Positions 14,159 to 15,418 of a DNA stretch of 15,418 nucleotides are shown piece by piece. Location of the stretch: assembly GCA_029564595.1 (NCBI GenBank), contig JAKQPS010000070.1:1-15418 (forward strand). Reading direction: 5' to 3'. A program made the position numbers and the translations under genes. Below the pieces are notes generated by a model. It made no database searches and was not told the origin of the DNA. It saw only the letters and a list, made by a program, of their open reading frames with translations. Source of the DNA: a bacterium (GTDB taxonomy: Bacteria; UBP15; UBA6099). The number at the start of each line of letters is the position of its first letter. The first letter of the stretch is position 1.

Positions 14159-14782
14159 TCAACGGGAATTGATGATTTGAGAATAATATTTCGAAATGCT
14201 TGCGCCGATAGAAATGTCGCTTTCCTCTTCCTGACACATTTCATTGCGATTTGATAGCGCTAAGGCCATAAGCAGTTCTGTATCGACATACGTGTTGAAA
14301 CTTATTCCTGTATATCGCCAGACTACTCCTGTCTTTACCCACAAATAATTGTTTTTAGCGCTGATTTGGCCTACTTTGTTTTTGTAAATCGCTGTGATTA
14401 CCGCTACATCGTTTGATAAATGCGACGGTTCAACATCGACATTTTCAATATTATTGTTTAGAGAAAATTCATTTATTTTTTTTGTATCAATAAATAATTC
14501 TTCATTCATCTGATTGTTTCCGCATGCAGCGCCGAGAAAACATTCATCAATATAAATTCTTTGAAACTCGTCCATCGTGAAAGTTGCCACATCCTTTCCA
14601 ATAATCACTCGTTCGCAGTATTCGGCCTTTTTTTTCAGGTTTATCATTTCCTTCTGAATCATTTCGAGATTTTTCTTCTCGATTAAAGATTTGCTAAATA
14701 ACCCAAAAGTCAAAGTCACAACAACACCGATTGCTACACCGATAAAGACATACAAGAATTTGAGATTTTTCTTCTTCGTCAT
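14159..14782 (-). CDS. Unrecognised membrane-anchored protein, possibly NTF2-like
   Basis: I cannot name this 207-aa protein. A basic N-terminus (MTKKKNLKF) is followed by one membrane segment (about 9-30) and a short charged helix (about 35-58). The rest is a presumably extracytoplasmic domain with four cysteines (C56, C81, C87, C183). The stretch DVAVITAIYKN, then YLWVKTGVVWRYTGISF, resembles the closing beta strands of NTF2/SnoaL-like folds; this is a weak inference. The gene is distinctly AT-rich, with Lys, Asn and Ile in place of the Ala, Arg and Gly of its neighbours, which suggests recent acquisition. The ribosome binding site is weak (GAGAA). It shares its strand with the stress cluster downstream but is probably separate. 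Confidence 0.7.
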   Translation of the reverse strand: MTKKKNLKFLYVFIGVAIGVVVTLTFGLFSKSLIEKKNLEMIQKEMINLKKKAEYCERVIIGKDVATFTMDEFQRIYIDECFLGAACGNNQMNEELFIDTKKINEFSLNNNIENVDVEPSHLSNDVAVITAIYKNKVGQISAKNNYLWVKTGVVWRYTGISFNTYVDTELLMALALSNRNEMCQEEESDISIGASISKYYSQIINSR

Positions 14783-14828
14783 GTTCTCACAAGATACTTC
14801 TCAGTACTATTCTTGATAACTTGCTTTT

Positions 14829-14834
14829 ATTATA
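14829..14834 (-). promoter_or_regulatory. Possible -10 box ahead of the membrane-anchored protein gene
   Basis: On the minus strand TATAAT at 14834-14829 lies 46 bases before the ATG at 14782, a sensible distance. No matching -35 is found, so this is weak support. Confidence 0.3.
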
Positions 14835-14890
14835 CGTGTTGATATGAGTTAAGGGATAAAATGTTTCCACTTTGGGAAATAAGTAGATAT

Positions 14891-15015
14891 TGGGGTCAGG
14901 CCGAGACTATTGACACATATTTGCTTTCCCGCTGTCCTAGTCATTCTTGTTGCCCCTCCTCTTAAACTCTTTCAACATCGGCTTATTCTGTCATTATTCT
15001 CTCGGCCTGACCCCA
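14891..15015. repeat. 125-base element with perfect 16-base inverted ends
   Basis: TGGGGTCAGGCCGAGA (14891-14906) is exactly repeated in reverse complement at 15000-15015, enclosing 93 bases with no coding content that I can support. Repeats built on GGGGTCAGGCC are, from general knowledge, frequent as dispersed elements and near REP-associated (IS200/Y1-like) transposases in several bacterial groups. No transposase is present here. A non-autonomous element or the remnant of an excised one is the likely reading. Confidence 0.6.
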
Positions 15016-15038
15016 GATCACCGTGACCCCAGATCACC
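15008..15038. repeat. Two tandem copies of TGACCCCAGATCACC
   Basis: The 15-base unit is present at 15008-15022 and 15024-15038, separated by one G. The first copy overlaps the right arm of the inverted-repeat element. Partial duplication of the element's end is the simplest explanation. Confidence 0.65.
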
Positions 15039-15266
15039 CTTATTTACTACTTTCAGATTGCAATGTGTCTTTCTTCTATCATCAATGACCAATTTGCCTA
15101 TTATTAGTGAAAATATAATAAAAGCTATGTATTGGAATGTTCTGTAAATATACGGATAATATACTATATTATGATAACTATTTTTGTTTACTATCTCTAT
15201 TATATGGCAATAAAATAAAAATGCATCCGGAAAAGATATTATTATTCCAATAATATAGAATAACAA
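15018..15266 (-). CDS. Doubtful small membrane ORF running into the repeat
   Basis: An 82-residue reading frame with two or three hydrophobic segments (YIIGIIISF near the start and YIAFIIFSLIIG near residues 46-57). Composition is very rich in Ile, Tyr and Phe, as expected for a real small membrane protein but also for chance translation of AT-rich DNA. The only start is TTG at 15266 with no ribosome binding site visible. The last residues (KGDLGSR) are encoded by the tandem repeat, so if it was a gene, its original end has been replaced. Confidence 0.3.
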   Translation of the reverse strand: MLFYIIGIIISFPDAFLFYCHIIEIVNKNSYHNIVYYPYIYRTFQYIAFIIFSLIIGKLVIDDRRKTHCNLKVVNKGDLGSR

Positions 15267-15418
15267 AATTCTATTATATCAATGCTGTTCAACCATGAAA
15301 AGCTGAGCGGACAAAAAACCGCGTAGCGGCTGTGTGTATGCGCGCCTATAGGCAAAAGAGACATTATTTTCGTTTTTTTCATATTAATAAAAATATAGGC
15401 TTGATTTTGTTCTTCTTT
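15267..15418. other. AT-rich end of the window without a gene
   Basis: No coding frame is supported. Two small structures are visible: CCGC-GTA-GCGG at 15319-15329, followed on the minus strand by six T, which could be a weak terminator for a gene further right; and the 10-base palindrome GCCTATAGGC at 15344-15353. Confidence 0.35.

Noticed and set aside
14891-15040. CRISPR array
   Set aside because: Only two repeat units with a one-base gap, and no regular spacers or cas genes.
14947-15147. Plus-strand frame of 66 codons across the inverted-repeat element
   Set aside because: It runs through both the inverted and tandem repeats, lacks a ribosome binding site and has no recognisable protein pattern.

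Overview
The window is GC-rich bacterial chromosome, with almost every gene on the minus strand. The genes include an NtrC-type response regulator, a 2-oxoacid:ferredoxin oxidoreductase, a Thermotoga TM_0412-like dehydrogenase, ferritin and thiol peroxidase. This set fits an anaerobic or microaerophilic bacterium with a Gram-negative type envelope. A deltaproteobacteria-like or related lineage is my guess; nothing here fixes the phylum. No rRNA, tRNA, CRISPR array or complete transposon is visible.

Region 1-3990 reads right to left as one probable operon: cutA, an S-adenosyl-L-methionine hydrolase (SAM hydroxide adenosyltransferase), an exported M48 zinc protease and an orphan NtrC-type regulator. 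Gaps are a 4-base overlap, 30 bases and 1 base, and the unit ends in hairpin terminators at 22-89. A promoter-like -10 box lies in a near-palindrome at 3993-4010. Region 4029-5162 is a soluble GAF-GGDEF diguanylate cyclase. Region 5198-6515 is a zinc dehydrogenase closely resembling scyllo-inosose 3-dehydrogenase. It has a strong terminator behind it and an unusual leader in front, in which a terminator-like hairpin is followed by a hairpin enclosing the ribosome binding site.

Region 6605-9760 holds a nitroreductase and, upstream of it, a two-subunit oxidoreductase (fused gamma-alpha subunit and beta subunit, joined by an ATGA overlap). A spacer of three consecutive hairpins separates the nitroreductase from the oxidoreductase. 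Divergent from these, at 9934-11241, is the only clear plus-strand gene: a secreted protein with a twin CX3C cysteine motif and about seven propeller-like repeats. It converges on an AEC-family transporter (11289-12248), which follows a small DUF4177 gene.

Region 12601-14139 is a compact minus-strand cluster for oxidative stress and iron: a DUF2892 membrane protein, thiol peroxidase and ferritin, closed by a terminator. From about 14160 to the right end the composition turns AT-rich. This part holds an unrecognised membrane-anchored protein, a 125-base element with perfect 16-base inverted ends plus a tandem repeat, and a doubtful membrane ORF running into that repeat. It looks like acquired or eroding DNA.
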